Below are positions 13,852 to 21,917 of a stretch of DNA of 29,308 bases, in pieces. Position 1 is the first letter of the stretch; the number at the start of each line of letters is the position of its first letter. The position numbers and the translations under genes are program-made. Source of the DNA: an uncultured Oscillospiraceae bacterium (GTDB taxonomy: Bacteria; Bacillota; Clostridia; Oscillospirales; Oscillospiraceae); assembly GCA_934590325.1 (NCBI GenBank), contig CAKTOW010000023.1, positions 1 through 29,308 of the forward strand, read 5' to 3'. The notes beneath the pieces are model-generated. The model did not search any database. It was not told the origin of the DNA and saw only the letters and a list, made by a program, of their open reading frames with translations.

Positions 13852-14625
13852 TCAGTTCCCCTCCTCGGTACGGTAGGCCTCCCACAGCAGCACAGCGGCA
13901 GCCGCGGCGGCGTTGAGGGATTCACAGTGGGGCGTCATGGGTATGCGCAGGGTCTCGCTGCACAGCGCCAGCACCCGGTCGCTGACACCGCGCCCCTCGC
14001 TGCCGATGACCAGCGCGCAGCGGCGCAGGTCGCGGCTGCGCACATCCACGGTGTCGTGGCGCAGGGCCGTGCCGTAGAGGGGCAGCTCCGCCGCCGCCAG
14101 CAGTCCGGGCAGTTCCTCCACGCCCACCGCGTACAGCGGCAGGCGGAACACCGCGCCCATGGAGGCGCGGAGCGTCTTGAGCGCATAAGGGTCGGCGCAG
14201 CCCGGCAGCAGCAGCGCGCCGGTACAGCCGAAGGCGTCCGCCGTGCGGAGCACCGCCCCCACGTTGCCGGGGTCCTGCACCCCGGCCAGCACCACATAGC
14301 GGCCGGGGGCCAATGTCTCGGGCGCCGCCAGCTCGGGCAGTGCGCACACCGCCAGCATCCCCTGGGGCGTAGGGAGCGGGGAGATGGACCCCATCACGTC
14401 CGCAGGCACCGTCACCCGGCGCACCCCCTCCGGAAGGTCCTCTGGAAAGGCCGCACCCTGCACGGCCACCACGCAGGTGACGGCCACGCCGTGATGCAGC
14501 GCCTCGTCCACCAGCTTAGGACTGTCACAGAGAAACGCGCCGCTCTTGCGGCGATAGGCCGCGCTGTCCAGCTTGCGGATATGCTCCAGCAGCGGATTGC
14601 GGCGGCTGGTGATGTGCTCTGTCAT
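13852..14625 (-). CDS. TrmH-family RNA 2'-O-methyltransferase
   Basis: This 257-residue SpoU/TrmH-type enzyme transfers methyl from S-adenosylmethionine to a ribose 2'-OH. The N-terminal substrate domain starts ITSRRNPLLEHIRKL. The knotted SPOUT domain (about residues 100-257) has motif 1 VLAGVQDPGNVGAVLRTADAF, motif 2 VIGSEGRGVSD and motif 3 IPMTPHCESLNAAAAAAVLLWE. It resembles the 23S rRNA methyltransferases such as RlmB and TsnR more than tRNA TrmH, but the target cannot be fixed from sequence alone. First gene of the dprA-topA-trmFO-plsX unit. Confidence 0.92.
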   Translation of the reverse strand: MTEHITSRRNPLLEHIRKLDSAAYRRKSGAFLCDSPKLVDEALHHGVAVTCVVAVQGAAFPEDLPEGVRRVTVPADVMGSISPLPTPQGMLAVCALPELAAPETLAPGRYVVLAGVQDPGNVGAVLRTADAFGCTGALLLPGCADPYALKTLRASMGAVFRLPLYAVGVEELPGLLAAAELPLYGTALRHDTVDVRSRDLRRCALVIGSEGRGVSDRVLALCSETLRIPMTPHCESLNAAAAAAVLLWEAYRTEEGN

Positions 14626-14657
14626 GGTGTGACCCCCCTCTCCACGGAATATTCTTT

Positions 14658-14686
14658 ATAATATAGGTATCGTTTGCGAATGTCAA
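14658..14686 (-). promoter_or_regulatory. Promoter of the trmH-dprA-topA-trmFO-plsX operon
   Basis: On the minus strand TTGACA (14686-14681) and TATTAT (14663-14658) are separated by 17 bases. No terminator hairpin is visible between it and plsX. Confidence 0.8.
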
Positions 14687-14687
14687 T

Positions 14688-14719
14688 AAAAAATACAGGG
14701 AACGCCCTCAGGCGTTCCC
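14688..14719 (-). terminator. Terminator of glmM
   Basis: GGGAACGCC (14698-14706) and GGCGTTCCC (14711-14719) form a nine-base hairpin. On the minus strand it is followed by a T-rich run. It lies directly before the promoter of the next operon. Confidence 0.8.
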
Positions 14720-14729
14720 CGCTGTACGG

Positions 14730-16115
14730 TCATATCGCGTGTCCTGCGGCCCTGATGGCCTCCACCACCTGCTGCACGCACTGGCGGCACAGACCGTCCT
14801 CCGGTGCCTCCACCATGACCCGCAGCAGCGGCTCCGTGCCGGATTCCCGCACCAGGATGCGGCCGGTGTCGCCCAGACGGCGGGCCACCTCGTCCACCGC
14901 CCGCTGCACGACGGGATCCTGCCGCGCCGCCAGTTTGTCCTTCACCCGCACATTCTCCAGCACCTGCGGATAGATCGTCAGCCCCTCCAGCAGCTTGCTC
15001 ATGGGCTGCTTGCTCTCCAGCATGACCTCCATCAGCTTCAGGCTGGTGAGAATGCCGTCGCCGGTGGAGGCGTACTTGGAGAATATAATGTGCCCCGACT
15101 GCTCGCCGCCCAGGGCACAGCCGTTCTTGCTCATGTACTCGTACACGTACTTGTCGCCCACGGCGGTCTTGGCATAGCGGATGCCCAGCCGGTCGAAGCC
15201 GCGGTACAGCCCGAAGTTGGACATGACCGTGGTGACCACGGTGTTGTGGGGCAGCTCGCCCAGTTCCTTCATGTGCCTGCCACAGACGTACAGGATGTGG
15301 TCACCGGTGACCACGCTGCCCCTCTCGTCCACGCACAGGCAGCGGTCGGCGTCGCCGTCGTAGGCAAAGCCCACGTCCAGTCCCTTCTCCACCACAAAGG
15401 CCCGCAATGCGTCGATGTGGGTGGAGCCCACGCCGTTGTTGATGTTGAAGCCGTCGGGCTGGTCGCCCATGACGTAGGTGGTGGCGCCCAACGCGTCAAA
15501 TACGCTGCGGGCGATCATCCAGGCGCTGCCGTTAGCGCAGTCCAGGCCCACCTTCTTGCCCTTGAAGGAAAACATTCCCAGGGAGATGAGATACCCCACA
15601 TAGCGGTTGCGCCCGGCGGACCAATCCACCGTGCGGCCGATATGCTCCCGGTGCGCCAGAGGCAGGGTGTCCCACCGCTGGCCAAACACCTCCAGCTTTC
15701 CATCCAGATAGTCCTCGATGAGGGCGATGGTGCCCTCGTCCATTTTCTCGCCGGAGCGGTCGATAAGCTTGATGCCGTTGTCATAGAAGGGGTTGTGGCT
15801 GGCGGAGATCATAATACCGCAGTCAAAGCCCTCCGTCCGTGCCACGTAGGACACAGAGGGCGTGGTGGTCACGTGGAGCAGATAGGCGTCTGCCCCGGAG
15901 GCCACCAGCCCGGAGGCCAGCGCATACTCGAACATATAGCTGCTGCGGCGGGTGTCCTTGCCGATGACCACTCTGGCCGGCTCGGCGTCCCCGGCGCGGC
16001 GCTTGGTCTCGCCGCAGTACCAGCCCAAAAAGCGCCCCACCTGATAGGCGTGATCCGCCGTCAGCGTCACATTGGCCTCCCCGCGGAAGCCGTCGGTGCC
16101 GAAATACTTGCCCAT
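14730..16115 (-). CDS. glmM: Phosphoglucosamine mutase
   Basis: This 461-residue protein converts glucosamine-6-phosphate to glucosamine-1-phosphate for peptidoglycan precursors. It begins KYFGTDGFRGEAN, has the phosphoserine loop MISASHNPFYDNGIK with Ser106 as likely phosphate carrier, the metal-binding DGDADRC motif, the sugar-specificity GGEQSGHI loop and the phosphate-binding RESGTEPLLRVMVEA near the C-terminus. All expected parts are present and length is normal. It follows the GlmU-like acetyltransferase by 15 bases, so the two should act in sequence. Confidence 0.97.
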   Translation of the reverse strand: MGKYFGTDGFRGEANVTLTADHAYQVGRFLGWYCGETKRRAGDAEPARVVIGKDTRRSSYMFEYALASGLVASGADAYLLHVTTTPSVSYVARTEGFDCGIMISASHNPFYDNGIKLIDRSGEKMDEGTIALIEDYLDGKLEVFGQRWDTLPLAHREHIGRTVDWSAGRNRYVGYLISLGMFSFKGKKVGLDCANGSAWMIARSVFDALGATTYVMGDQPDGFNINNGVGSTHIDALRAFVVEKGLDVGFAYDGDADRCLCVDERGSVVTGDHILYVCGRHMKELGELPHNTVVTTVMSNFGLYRGFDRLGIRYAKTAVGDKYVYEYMSKNGCALGGEQSGHIIFSKYASTGDGILTSLKLMEVMLESKQPMSKLLEGLTIYPQVLENVRVKDKLAARQDPVVQRAVDEVARRLGDTGRILVRESGTEPLLRVMVEAPEDGLCRQCVQQVVEAIRAAGHAI

Positions 16116-16130
16116 GCCCTTTCCTCCTTG

Positions 16131-16787
16131 TCAGCGCTGGGCGGCAATATCGCCGCTGCGCTTGTAGATGCTGCCCACCGGCACGGTGCCCCGGACGGAG
16201 GACAGCGGATACACCCGGCTGCCCCGTCCGATGACGGAGCCGGGGTTCAGTACGCTGTTGCAGCCCACCTCCACGCCGTCGCCCAGCATGGCGCCCACCT
16301 TCTTACGGCCGGTGTCCAGGCGCTCCGCGCCGTCGGTGACCACCACGTGGGTCTTGTCGGACTTCACGTTGGAGGTGATGGACCCTGCCCCCATGTGGGA
16401 CTTATACCCCAGGATGCTGTCGCCCACATAGTTGTAATGGGGCGTCTGCACATTATCGAACAGAATGACGTTTTTCAGCTCCACGGAGTTGCCCACCACG
16501 CAGTGTTCTCCCACCAGGGCGCTGCCCCGGATAAAGGCACAGTGGCGCACCTCGGTCTCCGGGCCGATGATGCACGGACCGGTGATGGAGGCGGTGGGGG
16601 CGATATGCGCCGTCCGGTGTACCCACACCTCCGGGCCAAAGGGCAGATAGTCGCTGCCCAGCGCCGCGCCCAGGGCGCGGATGTGGTCGGCCAGCCCGGC
16701 CAACGCCTCCCAGGGATACGTAAAGCGGGACAGATACTCTCCCGCCAGGGTATGTGTCAGATCGTAGAGATCGTTGATGGTATACAT
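16131..16787 (-). CDS. Stand-alone GlmU-type acetyltransferase (left-handed beta helix)
   Basis: This 218-residue hexapeptide-repeat protein resembles only the C-terminal acetyltransferase half of GlmU. The repeats start at about residue 53, and the conserved stretch VELKN...PHYNYVGDSILG...HMGAGSITSN holds His117, which aligns with the catalytic His of the E. coli GlmU acetyltransferase domain. There is no nucleotidyltransferase domain and no LXXGXGTRMXS pyrophosphorylase motif; the first 50 residues look like a short helical cap. Beside glmM, the likely job is acetylation of GlcN-1-phosphate to GlcNAc-1-phosphate, with the uridylyltransferase step done by a separate protein. That reaction is inference; some paralogues act on other sugars. 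AGGAGG precedes the start. Confidence 0.82.
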   Translation of the reverse strand: MYTINDLYDLTHTLAGEYLSRFTYPWEALAGLADHIRALGAALGSDYLPFGPEVWVHRTAHIAPTASITGPCIIGPETEVRHCAFIRGSALVGEHCVVGNSVELKNVILFDNVQTPHYNYVGDSILGYKSHMGAGSITSNVKSDKTHVVVTDGAERLDTGRKKVGAMLGDGVEVGCNSVLNPGSVIGRGSRVYPLSSVRGTVPVGSIYKRSGDIAAQR

Positions 16788-16849
16788 AGCTTCCCTCCTG
16801 CTGCGCGCTCTGTGCTACTGTACGCAGGCCGCAGCGCCGTTATGTGCTT

Positions 16850-16878
16850 AGTATACTATCCGCCGCGGCGTTTGGCAA
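16850..16878 (-). promoter_or_regulatory. Promoter of the acetyltransferase-glmM operon
   Basis: On the minus strand TTGCCA (16878-16873) and TATACT (16855-16850) are separated by 17 bases. It directly follows the lysS terminator. Confidence 0.75.
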
Positions 16879-16888
16879 GTGGCGGCGG

Positions 16889-16922
16889 AAAAAACATCCC
16901 CGCGCCGCTTCCGGCGCAGGGG
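16889..16922 (-). terminator. Terminator of lysS
   Basis: On the minus strand the arms at 16922-16912 and 16907-16898 (CGGCGC/GCGCCG and GGGG/CCCC, one bulged base) form a GC-rich hairpin, and six T follow at 16894-16889. Confidence 0.8.
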
Positions 16923-16936
16923 CGTTCTCAGCCTTT

Positions 16937-18448
16937 TCAGTTGTCCAGCGGCTTCATGGTGGGGAACAGGATCACGTCGCGGATGGAGTCGGTGCCGCAC
17001 AGCATCATGGCGCAGCGGTCGATACCGAAGCCCAGGCCTCCGGTGGGCGGCATGCCGTACTCCAGCGCCATGACGAAATCCTCGTCCATCATATCGGCCT
17101 CCTCGTCGCCGTTGGCGCGCTTCTCTGCCTGTGCCTTGAAGCGCTGGTACTGGTCGATGGGGTCGTTCAGCTCGCTGAAGGCGTTGCCCATCTCGCAGCC
17201 GCAGATGAACATCTCATAGCGCTCCGTCAGCTCGGGCTGCACGGGGCTGCGCTTGGCCAGCGGGCTGACCTCCACGGGATACATGGTGATAAAGGTGGGC
17301 TGGATCAGTGTCTCCTCCACCTTCTGGTCAAAGGTCTCGTACAGGGCGTTGCCCCAGGTGTGGGGCACGCCGTCCATGTCCACGCCCACGCTCTTGGCCA
17401 GCTCCACGCCCTTGTCGGCGTCGCCGATGCAGGCCATAAAGTCCGCGCCGGTGACGTTCTTCACCGCGTCGGCCATGGTCACGCGCTGCCAAGAGGGCGT
17501 CAGGTCGATGTCGTGGCCCAGCCACTGCACATGGTAGCTACCCAGTATCTCCTTGGCGGCGCCGGTGAGGATGCCCTCCAGAATATCCATCATACCGTCC
17601 AGGTTGGTGTAGGCCTGGTACAGCTCACAGGTGGTGAACTCGGGGTTGTGCTTGGTGTCCATGCCCTCGTTGCGGAAGATACGGCCTACCTCGTACACCC
17701 GCTCCATGCCGCCCACGATCAGCCGCTTCAGGTGCAGCTCGGTGGCGATGCGCATATACATGTCGATGTCCTGCGCGTTGTGGTGGGTGATAAAGGGCCG
17801 TGCGTTGGCGCCGCCGGCGATGGGGCTGAGCACGGGGGTCTCCACCTCCATGAAGCCCAGGCCGTCCAGATACCGCCGCAGGAACGCCACGAACTGGCTG
17901 CGGATCTCAAAGTTCCGCTTGCTCTCCGGGTTCATGATCAGGTCCACATAGCGCTGACGGTAGCGGATCTCCTTGTCGGTCAGGCCGTGGAACTTCTCCG
18001 GCAGGGGCCGCAGGGACTTGCTCAGCAGGGTGATGTCGTGTGCGCGGACGGACATCTCGCCCCGCTGGGTGCGGAACACCTCGCCGTTGACGCCCACGAT
18101 GTCGCCGATGTCGTACTTCTTGAAGCGGTTATAGTTGTCCTCATCCATCTCGTCCTTGCGGGCGTAGATCTGTATGCGGCCAGTCTTGTCCTGCAGGTCG
18201 CAGAAGGACACCTTGCCCATGCCTCGCTTGCTCATCAGACGGCCGGCCACGGAAACGCTCTGGCCCTCCATGGCGTCAAAGTTATCCTTGATGTCCTGTG
18301 TGTGGTGGGTGACGTCGAACTTGGTGATGGTAAAGGGATCGCGTCCCTCATCCTGCAGCGCCTTCAGCTTATCACGGCGGATGCGCAGCAGTTCGCCCAT
18401 ATCCTGCTGGGGCTGTTCGGTCACGTTGCGGTTGGTCTCGTCTGCCAT
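16937..18448 (-). CDS. lysS: Lysyl-tRNA synthetase, class II
   Basis: This 503-residue protein charges tRNA-Lys. The N-terminal OB-fold anticodon-binding domain covers about residues 60-160 (VSVAGRLMSKRGMGKVSFCDLQD). The class II catalytic domain follows, with motif 1 around FLRRYLDGLGFMEVETPVL, motif 2 VYEVGRIFRNEGMDTKHNPEF and motif 3 GGLGFGIDRCAM near the C-terminus. Length is normal. AAAGGAGG precedes the ATG. It lies 44 bases downstream of greA and is probably in the same transcript, an arrangement common in Bacillota. Confidence 0.97.
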   Translation of the reverse strand: MADETNRNVTEQPQQDMGELLRIRRDKLKALQDEGRDPFTITKFDVTHHTQDIKDNFDAMEGQSVSVAGRLMSKRGMGKVSFCDLQDKTGRIQIYARKDEMDEDNYNRFKKYDIGDIVGVNGEVFRTQRGEMSVRAHDITLLSKSLRPLPEKFHGLTDKEIRYRQRYVDLIMNPESKRNFEIRSQFVAFLRRYLDGLGFMEVETPVLSPIAGGANARPFITHHNAQDIDMYMRIATELHLKRLIVGGMERVYEVGRIFRNEGMDTKHNPEFTTCELYQAYTNLDGMMDILEGILTGAAKEILGSYHVQWLGHDIDLTPSWQRVTMADAVKNVTGADFMACIGDADKGVELAKSVGVDMDGVPHTWGNALYETFDQKVEETLIQPTFITMYPVEVSPLAKRSPVQPELTERYEMFICGCEMGNAFSELNDPIDQYQRFKAQAEKRANGDEEADMMDEDFVMALEYGMPPTGGLGFGIDRCAMMLCGTDSIRDVILFPTMKPLDN

Positions 18449-18473
18449 AATGCAGCCTCCTTTGTATATCCGT

Positions 18474-18491
18474 CCCGCCGGGAACGGCGGG
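18474..18491 (-). other. Small hairpin between greA and lysS
   Basis: CCCGCCG (18474-18480) and CGGCGGG (18485-18491) form a perfect seven-base hairpin with a GGAA/TTCC loop directly after the greA stop. There is no T run, so it is unlikely to terminate; it could stabilise or mark a cut in the greA-lysS transcript. Confidence 0.45.
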
Positions 18492-18492
18492 G

Positions 18493-18969
18493 TTATCTCT
18501 CGATGGTGTCGATACGGTAGTGGATGACGCCCTTAGGTGCCTCCACGGTCACTTCATCGCCCGCCTTGCGGCCCATCAGCGCCTTGCCAAAAGGTGAGTC
18601 CTCGCTGATGGCGCGGCTCATCACGTCGGCCTCCTGAGAGCCGACGATCTTATAGGCGGGCAGCTGCTTTCGCATATCCAGGTTGGTGACGGTGACGGTG
18701 CAGCCGATGGAGATCTTGTCGGAGTCCATCTCGGACTCGTCCACGATCACGGCGTGGAGCAGGATGTCCTCCAGCTCGGCGATGCGGGAGTAGAGCTTGC
18801 CCTGTTCGTTCTTCGCCTCGTCGTACTCGCTGTTCTCGCTGAGGTCGCCGAAGCCGCGGGCCTCCTTGATCAGCTCCGCCACCTCGTCGGCGCGCGTGGT
18901 CTTGCTGTAATCCAGCTCCTGTTTCAGCTCGTCGTAGCGAGCCTGACTCATCTTGAATTCCTTAGCCAT
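18493..18969 (-). CDS. greA: Transcription elongation factor GreA
   Basis: This 158-residue factor rescues backtracked RNA polymerase by stimulating cleavage of the nascent RNA. The N-terminal coiled-coil hairpin (about residues 8-80) carries GFGDLSENSEYDEAK, which holds the acidic tip residues (Asp, Glu). The C-terminal FKBP-like domain with VTVTNL and SEDSPFGKALMGRKAGDEVTV follows. Length is typical. The start ATG 18969 is chosen from the family N-terminus; the ribosome binding site upstream is AAAGGGAAG. Its promoter lies inside the end of the upstream 234-residue gene. Confidence 0.97.
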   Translation of the reverse strand: MAKEFKMSQARYDELKQELDYSKTTRADEVAELIKEARGFGDLSENSEYDEAKNEQGKLYSRIAELEDILLHAVIVDESEMDSDKISIGCTVTVTNLDMRKQLPAYKIVGSQEADVMSRAISEDSPFGKALMGRKAGDEVTVEAPKGVIHYRIDTIER

Positions 18970-19029
18970 GTTGCTGCACTTCCCTTTCCATCCGCGGAAA
19001 TAGGCTCCCCGCGGGATATAAACAATATG

Positions 19030-19734
19030 TCACGTTGCATTATAGTGATTTCCCGCCCGTATGTCAAGCAAGGATGTAATATGAATGTCCGATGGCTGCC
19101 ATTTGCCGGCGGAAACCAACGCGGCGCACAGCTGCTCCGTCGCCGGCACCGGCGTATCCTCCACCCGGGGCGATGTCCAGCACAGCCGCTGGTGCCGCCC
19201 GCAGTCCGGCGTCAGCCACAGCGTCCGTCCCCCGCCGCTCTCCACATGGCGGCCGCACAGCACCGTCAGTGCCGCCGGACGGCCGCCGTCCCCGGCGGCG
19301 ATGCCCCATCGGTACAGCAGCTCCCGCGCCAGCGGCGCCGGCTCATCCATCTCCAGCCGCAGATACCGCGCCCGCCCAGCCAGCACCGGCAGCACGGCCC
19401 GGGCAGCGTCCTCCCCGCCCTGCCCACAGCGCAGGACGGCGCACCCGTCCCCCAGTCCCCCGGGGCACAGGGCGTCCACCAGCCCGCCCGCCAGAGCCAG
19501 GCGCAGCGGCAGCACGGATACCGGCAGTATGCCCGCCCGCGCGGCCAGTGATACCGGTGCCCCCTCCCCGCAGACGCACCGCCGCACGCCGCTTCGGTAC
19601 AGATCGTCCAGCAGCCGCGCTGCCCGCCTGCGGGCAAAGAAGCCGCTCCCTGCCTCCAGCCGCCACACCGGCAGCCCGTCCACCGCCATGCGGGACAGCT
19701 TCGTTCTTTGTTTTTGTGTTATGTAAACTATCAT
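19030..19734 (-). CDS. Protein of unknown function (234 residues)
   Basis: I do not recognise this protein. It is a 234-residue frame rich in Arg, Ala, Leu and Gly, begins IVYITQKQRTKLSRM and contains several Cys residues, among them VRRCVCGEG near residue 53 and VLCGRHVESGGG in the last third. No signal peptide, membrane helix or catalytic motif is obvious. GGGGAG lies just before ATG 19734. The M23 peptidase terminator lies upstream, so it must have its own start of transcription; I see no clear promoter. Other frames in this GC-rich stretch are also open, so the call depends mainly on the ribosome binding site and on position between two well-defined operons. The C-terminal codons contain the greA promoter. 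Confidence 0.55.
   Translation of the reverse strand: MIVYITQKQRTKLSRMAVDGLPVWRLEAGSGFFARRRAARLLDDLYRSGVRRCVCGEGAPVSLAARAGILPVSVLPLRLALAGGLVDALCPGGLGDGCAVLRCGQGGEDAARAVLPVLAGRARYLRLEMDEPAPLARELLYRWGIAAGDGGRPAALTVLCGRHVESGGGRTLWLTPDCGRHQRLCWTSPRVEDTPVPATEQLCAALVSAGKWQPSDIHITSLLDIRAGNHYNAT
19039..19067 (-). promoter_or_regulatory. Promoter of greA-lysS
   Basis: On the minus strand TTGACA (19067-19062) and TATAAT (19044-19039) are separated by 17 bases, both full consensus. The promoter overlaps the last codons of the upstream unknown gene. Confidence 0.85.
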
Positions 19735-19760
19735 GGGTTCTCCCCTCCCCGCCGGCGCGC

Positions 19761-19796
19761 AAAAAAATGCTGTTCCATTCTATGGAACAGCATTTT
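19761..19796 (-). terminator. Terminator of the ftsE-ftsX-M23 operon
   Basis: AAAATGCTGTTCCAT (19764-19778) and ATGGAACAGCATTTT (19782-19796) form a perfect 15-base hairpin with a three-base loop. On the minus strand seven T follow at 19767-19761. Confidence 0.92.
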
Positions 19797-19810
19797 CAAT
19801 ATGTTATTCT

Positions 19811-21016
19811 TTACCACGCCTTGATATAGCCCGCCAGATAGTTCAGCGGATTCTGATACACGACCTTGCTCACACCGTTGACCACGGTGGTGGTGCGCAC
19901 CTCATAGTGCAGGTGCGGTCCAGTGGACGCGCCGGTGGAACCAGTGATGCCCAGCACCGTGCCCTGAGACACCATCTGCCCCGCGGACACCTTCACCACG
20001 CTCATGTGCGCATACAGGGTGGTCAGGCCGCCGCCGTGGTCGATGACCACGTAGTTGCCGTAGCCGCCGCCGTAACCGCTGGTGTTGGTCAGCAGCACCT
20101 TTCCGCTCTTGACGGCGTACACGCTGCTGGTGAAGCCCACGTTGCAAATATCCACGCCCTTGTGGTTGGTGCTGCCGAAGCCGCCGGGCGCCACGCGGGA
20201 GCCGATGGGCGAGCTGATCTTCTTGCTGGTGCTCACCGGCCAGATAAAGCCCTCGTTGCTGGGCACCACATCGGAGTCGGCAATCAGCATCTCGATCTGT
20301 GCATCGATCTCGTCCGCCGCCTTCTCTTCCGCGGCGTGCAGCTGCTCCAGCGCCTTTTGGTCGGCGGCGTACTCGTTCATCAGGTCGGTGGTCTCGTCCA
20401 GCTTGGTCTGCAGCTCATCCTGCTGCTGTCCCAGCTCGGCCTCCTTGGCCTCCATCTCGGCCTTCTCGGCCTTGATGTTCTCCCGGGTCTCCTTCATGGC
20501 GGAAATAAGGCTCTTGTTGTACTCCGCCACCTCGTTGACGAACTCCATGCGGTTCAGCAGGTCGGCCATGCTGGTGGCCTTGAACAGCACGGACAGATAG
20601 CTCAGACTTCCCCGCTCTTCCTCGCTGCGCACCTGCTGGCAGAACAGTTCATACTGTTCCTGCTCCAGTATCTCGTACCGCGCGATCTGTGCGGCGGCGT
20701 CGTCTATTTGGTTCTGTGTATCGTCGATCTGCTCCAGCAGCAGCTGGTTCCGCTGGTCCAGCAGGTTCTTGGTGGCCATGACCTCGTTCTTCTTGGCCTT
20801 GGCCTCGGCGATCTGCTTCTCCAGTTCCTTCAGCTTTTCCTGCTGCTCCTTTTTCTTCTGCTCCAGCGCGGCGATCTGCGCGGCCTTTTCCGCCTCTGCC
20901 GCCAGTTCCTCCTCCGTTTTCTCCGCGTAGGCGGGGCGGACGGAGACCGCGGCAGCGGCCGTCAGCAGTATCAGCAGCGCCAGCACGGCGCACAGCACTC
21001 GTTTTGCAGACTTCAT
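19811..21016 (-). CDS. Secreted coiled-coil M23 peptidase (EnvC/PcsB-like murein hydrolase)
   Basis: This 401-residue precursor has a signal peptide likely cut after AYA at about residue 31, a long Glu/Lys/Gln-rich coiled coil over about residues 33-245 and a C-terminal LytM/M23 domain at about residues 258-395. The zinc and catalytic set appears complete: His285 and Asp289 (NHKGVD), His337 (AHMS), His368 and His370 (HLH). It therefore should cut peptidoglycan itself, unlike EnvC, which only activates amidases. It lies 13 bases downstream of ftsX, and family knowledge of FtsEX partners suggests that FtsX docks its coiled coil and ATP hydrolysis by FtsE opens it for septum splitting. Confidence 0.93.
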   Translation of the reverse strand: MKSAKRVLCAVLALLILLTAAAAVSVRPAYAEKTEEELAAEAEKAAQIAALEQKKKEQQEKLKELEKQIAEAKAKKNEVMATKNLLDQRNQLLLEQIDDTQNQIDDAAAQIARYEILEQEQYELFCQQVRSEEERGSLSYLSVLFKATSMADLLNRMEFVNEVAEYNKSLISAMKETRENIKAEKAEMEAKEAELGQQQDELQTKLDETTDLMNEYAADQKALEQLHAAEEKAADEIDAQIEMLIADSDVVPSNEGFIWPVSTSKKISSPIGSRVAPGGFGSTNHKGVDICNVGFTSSVYAVKSGKVLLTNTSGYGGGYGNYVVIDHGGGLTTLYAHMSVVKVSAGQMVSQGTVLGITGSTGASTGPHLHYEVRTTTVVNGVSKVVYQNPLNYLAGYIKAW

Positions 21017-21029
21017 GGGTTCTCCTTTC

Positions 21030-21914
21030 TCAGACGCGTAGGAAGCGGCGGATGGCGGTCAGGCTGCCGCCCACACCCACCAGGATGCCGGCTCCCAGAA
21101 AGACGGGTGCCACGAACTGCCAGATCCGGGTGAAGGGCACCACGGTGAGGATCTGCAGCGAATCGGAATTGGCTATGCCCTGCGCCACGGCGGCGTACAG
21201 CCCCCACTGCAGGCCAAAGGCGATGACCGCGCTGAACAGGCCCAGCAGCAACCCCTCATACACGAAGGGCCAGCGGATGAAGCCGTTGGTAGCGCCCACC
21301 ATTTTCATAATGGCGATCTCGTCCCGGCGGTCAAAGGTGGTCAGCTTGATGGTGTTGGAGATAATGAACACCGACACCAGCAGCAGTATGGCGATCAGCG
21401 CGACGGAGATGATGCCCGCCACATTCCGGGCGGTGGTAAAGCCGTTGGCCACGGCCTCGTCCGCTCTCGCCTTAGCGATGCCGGGGATGTTCTCCACGGC
21501 GGTCTTTGTCTCCACGATGCGGTCGGGGTCGGTAACGTGTATCACGTAGCGATGGCGGAACACCGTGGGGTCCAGGTCGCCGTACACATCCTCGTCGTCG
21601 TACTTCTCCACATAGGCGTCGCGGGCCTCCGTGCGGGAGACAAAGGTACAGTCGGCCACATTGGCCGTTGCCTCCACCTTGCTCTGCAGGGCCCTGGCTT
21701 CGTCCTCACTCAGCGACTCGTCCACGAAAGCCACCACGGCATTCTCCTGCTGGAGATCGGCCAGGTTCTCGTTGGCGTTGTAGGCCACCAGGGTGAAGGT
21801 TCCCATGATCAGCAGACAGGCCACGGTGACGCCGATGGCGGCAAAGGACATGAACCCGTGGGAGAACATGTTTCCCGCGCCCTCTCTGACGAAAAACTTG
21901 AAATCATGCTTCAT
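21030..21914 (-). CDS. ftsX: Cell division ABC transporter-like permease FtsX
   Basis: This 294-residue membrane protein has the FtsX layout. A first transmembrane segment at about residues 22-44 (FMSFAAIGVTVACLLIMGTF) is followed by an extracellular loop (about 50-160, VVAFVDESLSEDEA...), then three more helices around 168-192, 215-240 and 265-285. The cytoplasmic TTFDRRDEIAIMKMVGATNGFIRWPF region is the usual FtsE coupling site. It passes the ATPase signal to the outside hydrolase. Start three bases after the ftsE stop. Confidence 0.96.
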   Translation of the reverse strand: MKHDFKFFVREGAGNMFSHGFMSFAAIGVTVACLLIMGTFTLVAYNANENLADLQQENAVVAFVDESLSEDEARALQSKVEATANVADCTFVSRTEARDAYVEKYDDEDVYGDLDPTVFRHRYVIHVTDPDRIVETKTAVENIPGIAKARADEAVANGFTTARNVAGIISVALIAILLLVSVFIISNTIKLTTFDRRDEIAIMKMVGATNGFIRWPFVYEGLLLGLFSAVIAFGLQWGLYAAVAQGIANSDSLQILTVVPFTRIWQFVAPVFLGAGILVGVGGSLTAIRRFLRV

Positions 21915-21917
21915 CTG

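Noticed and set aside
14739..18520. Long open plus-strand frames over glmM and lysS
   Set aside because: Antisense to genes with full catalytic motifs; His/Val/Gly-rich composition typical of antisense translation.
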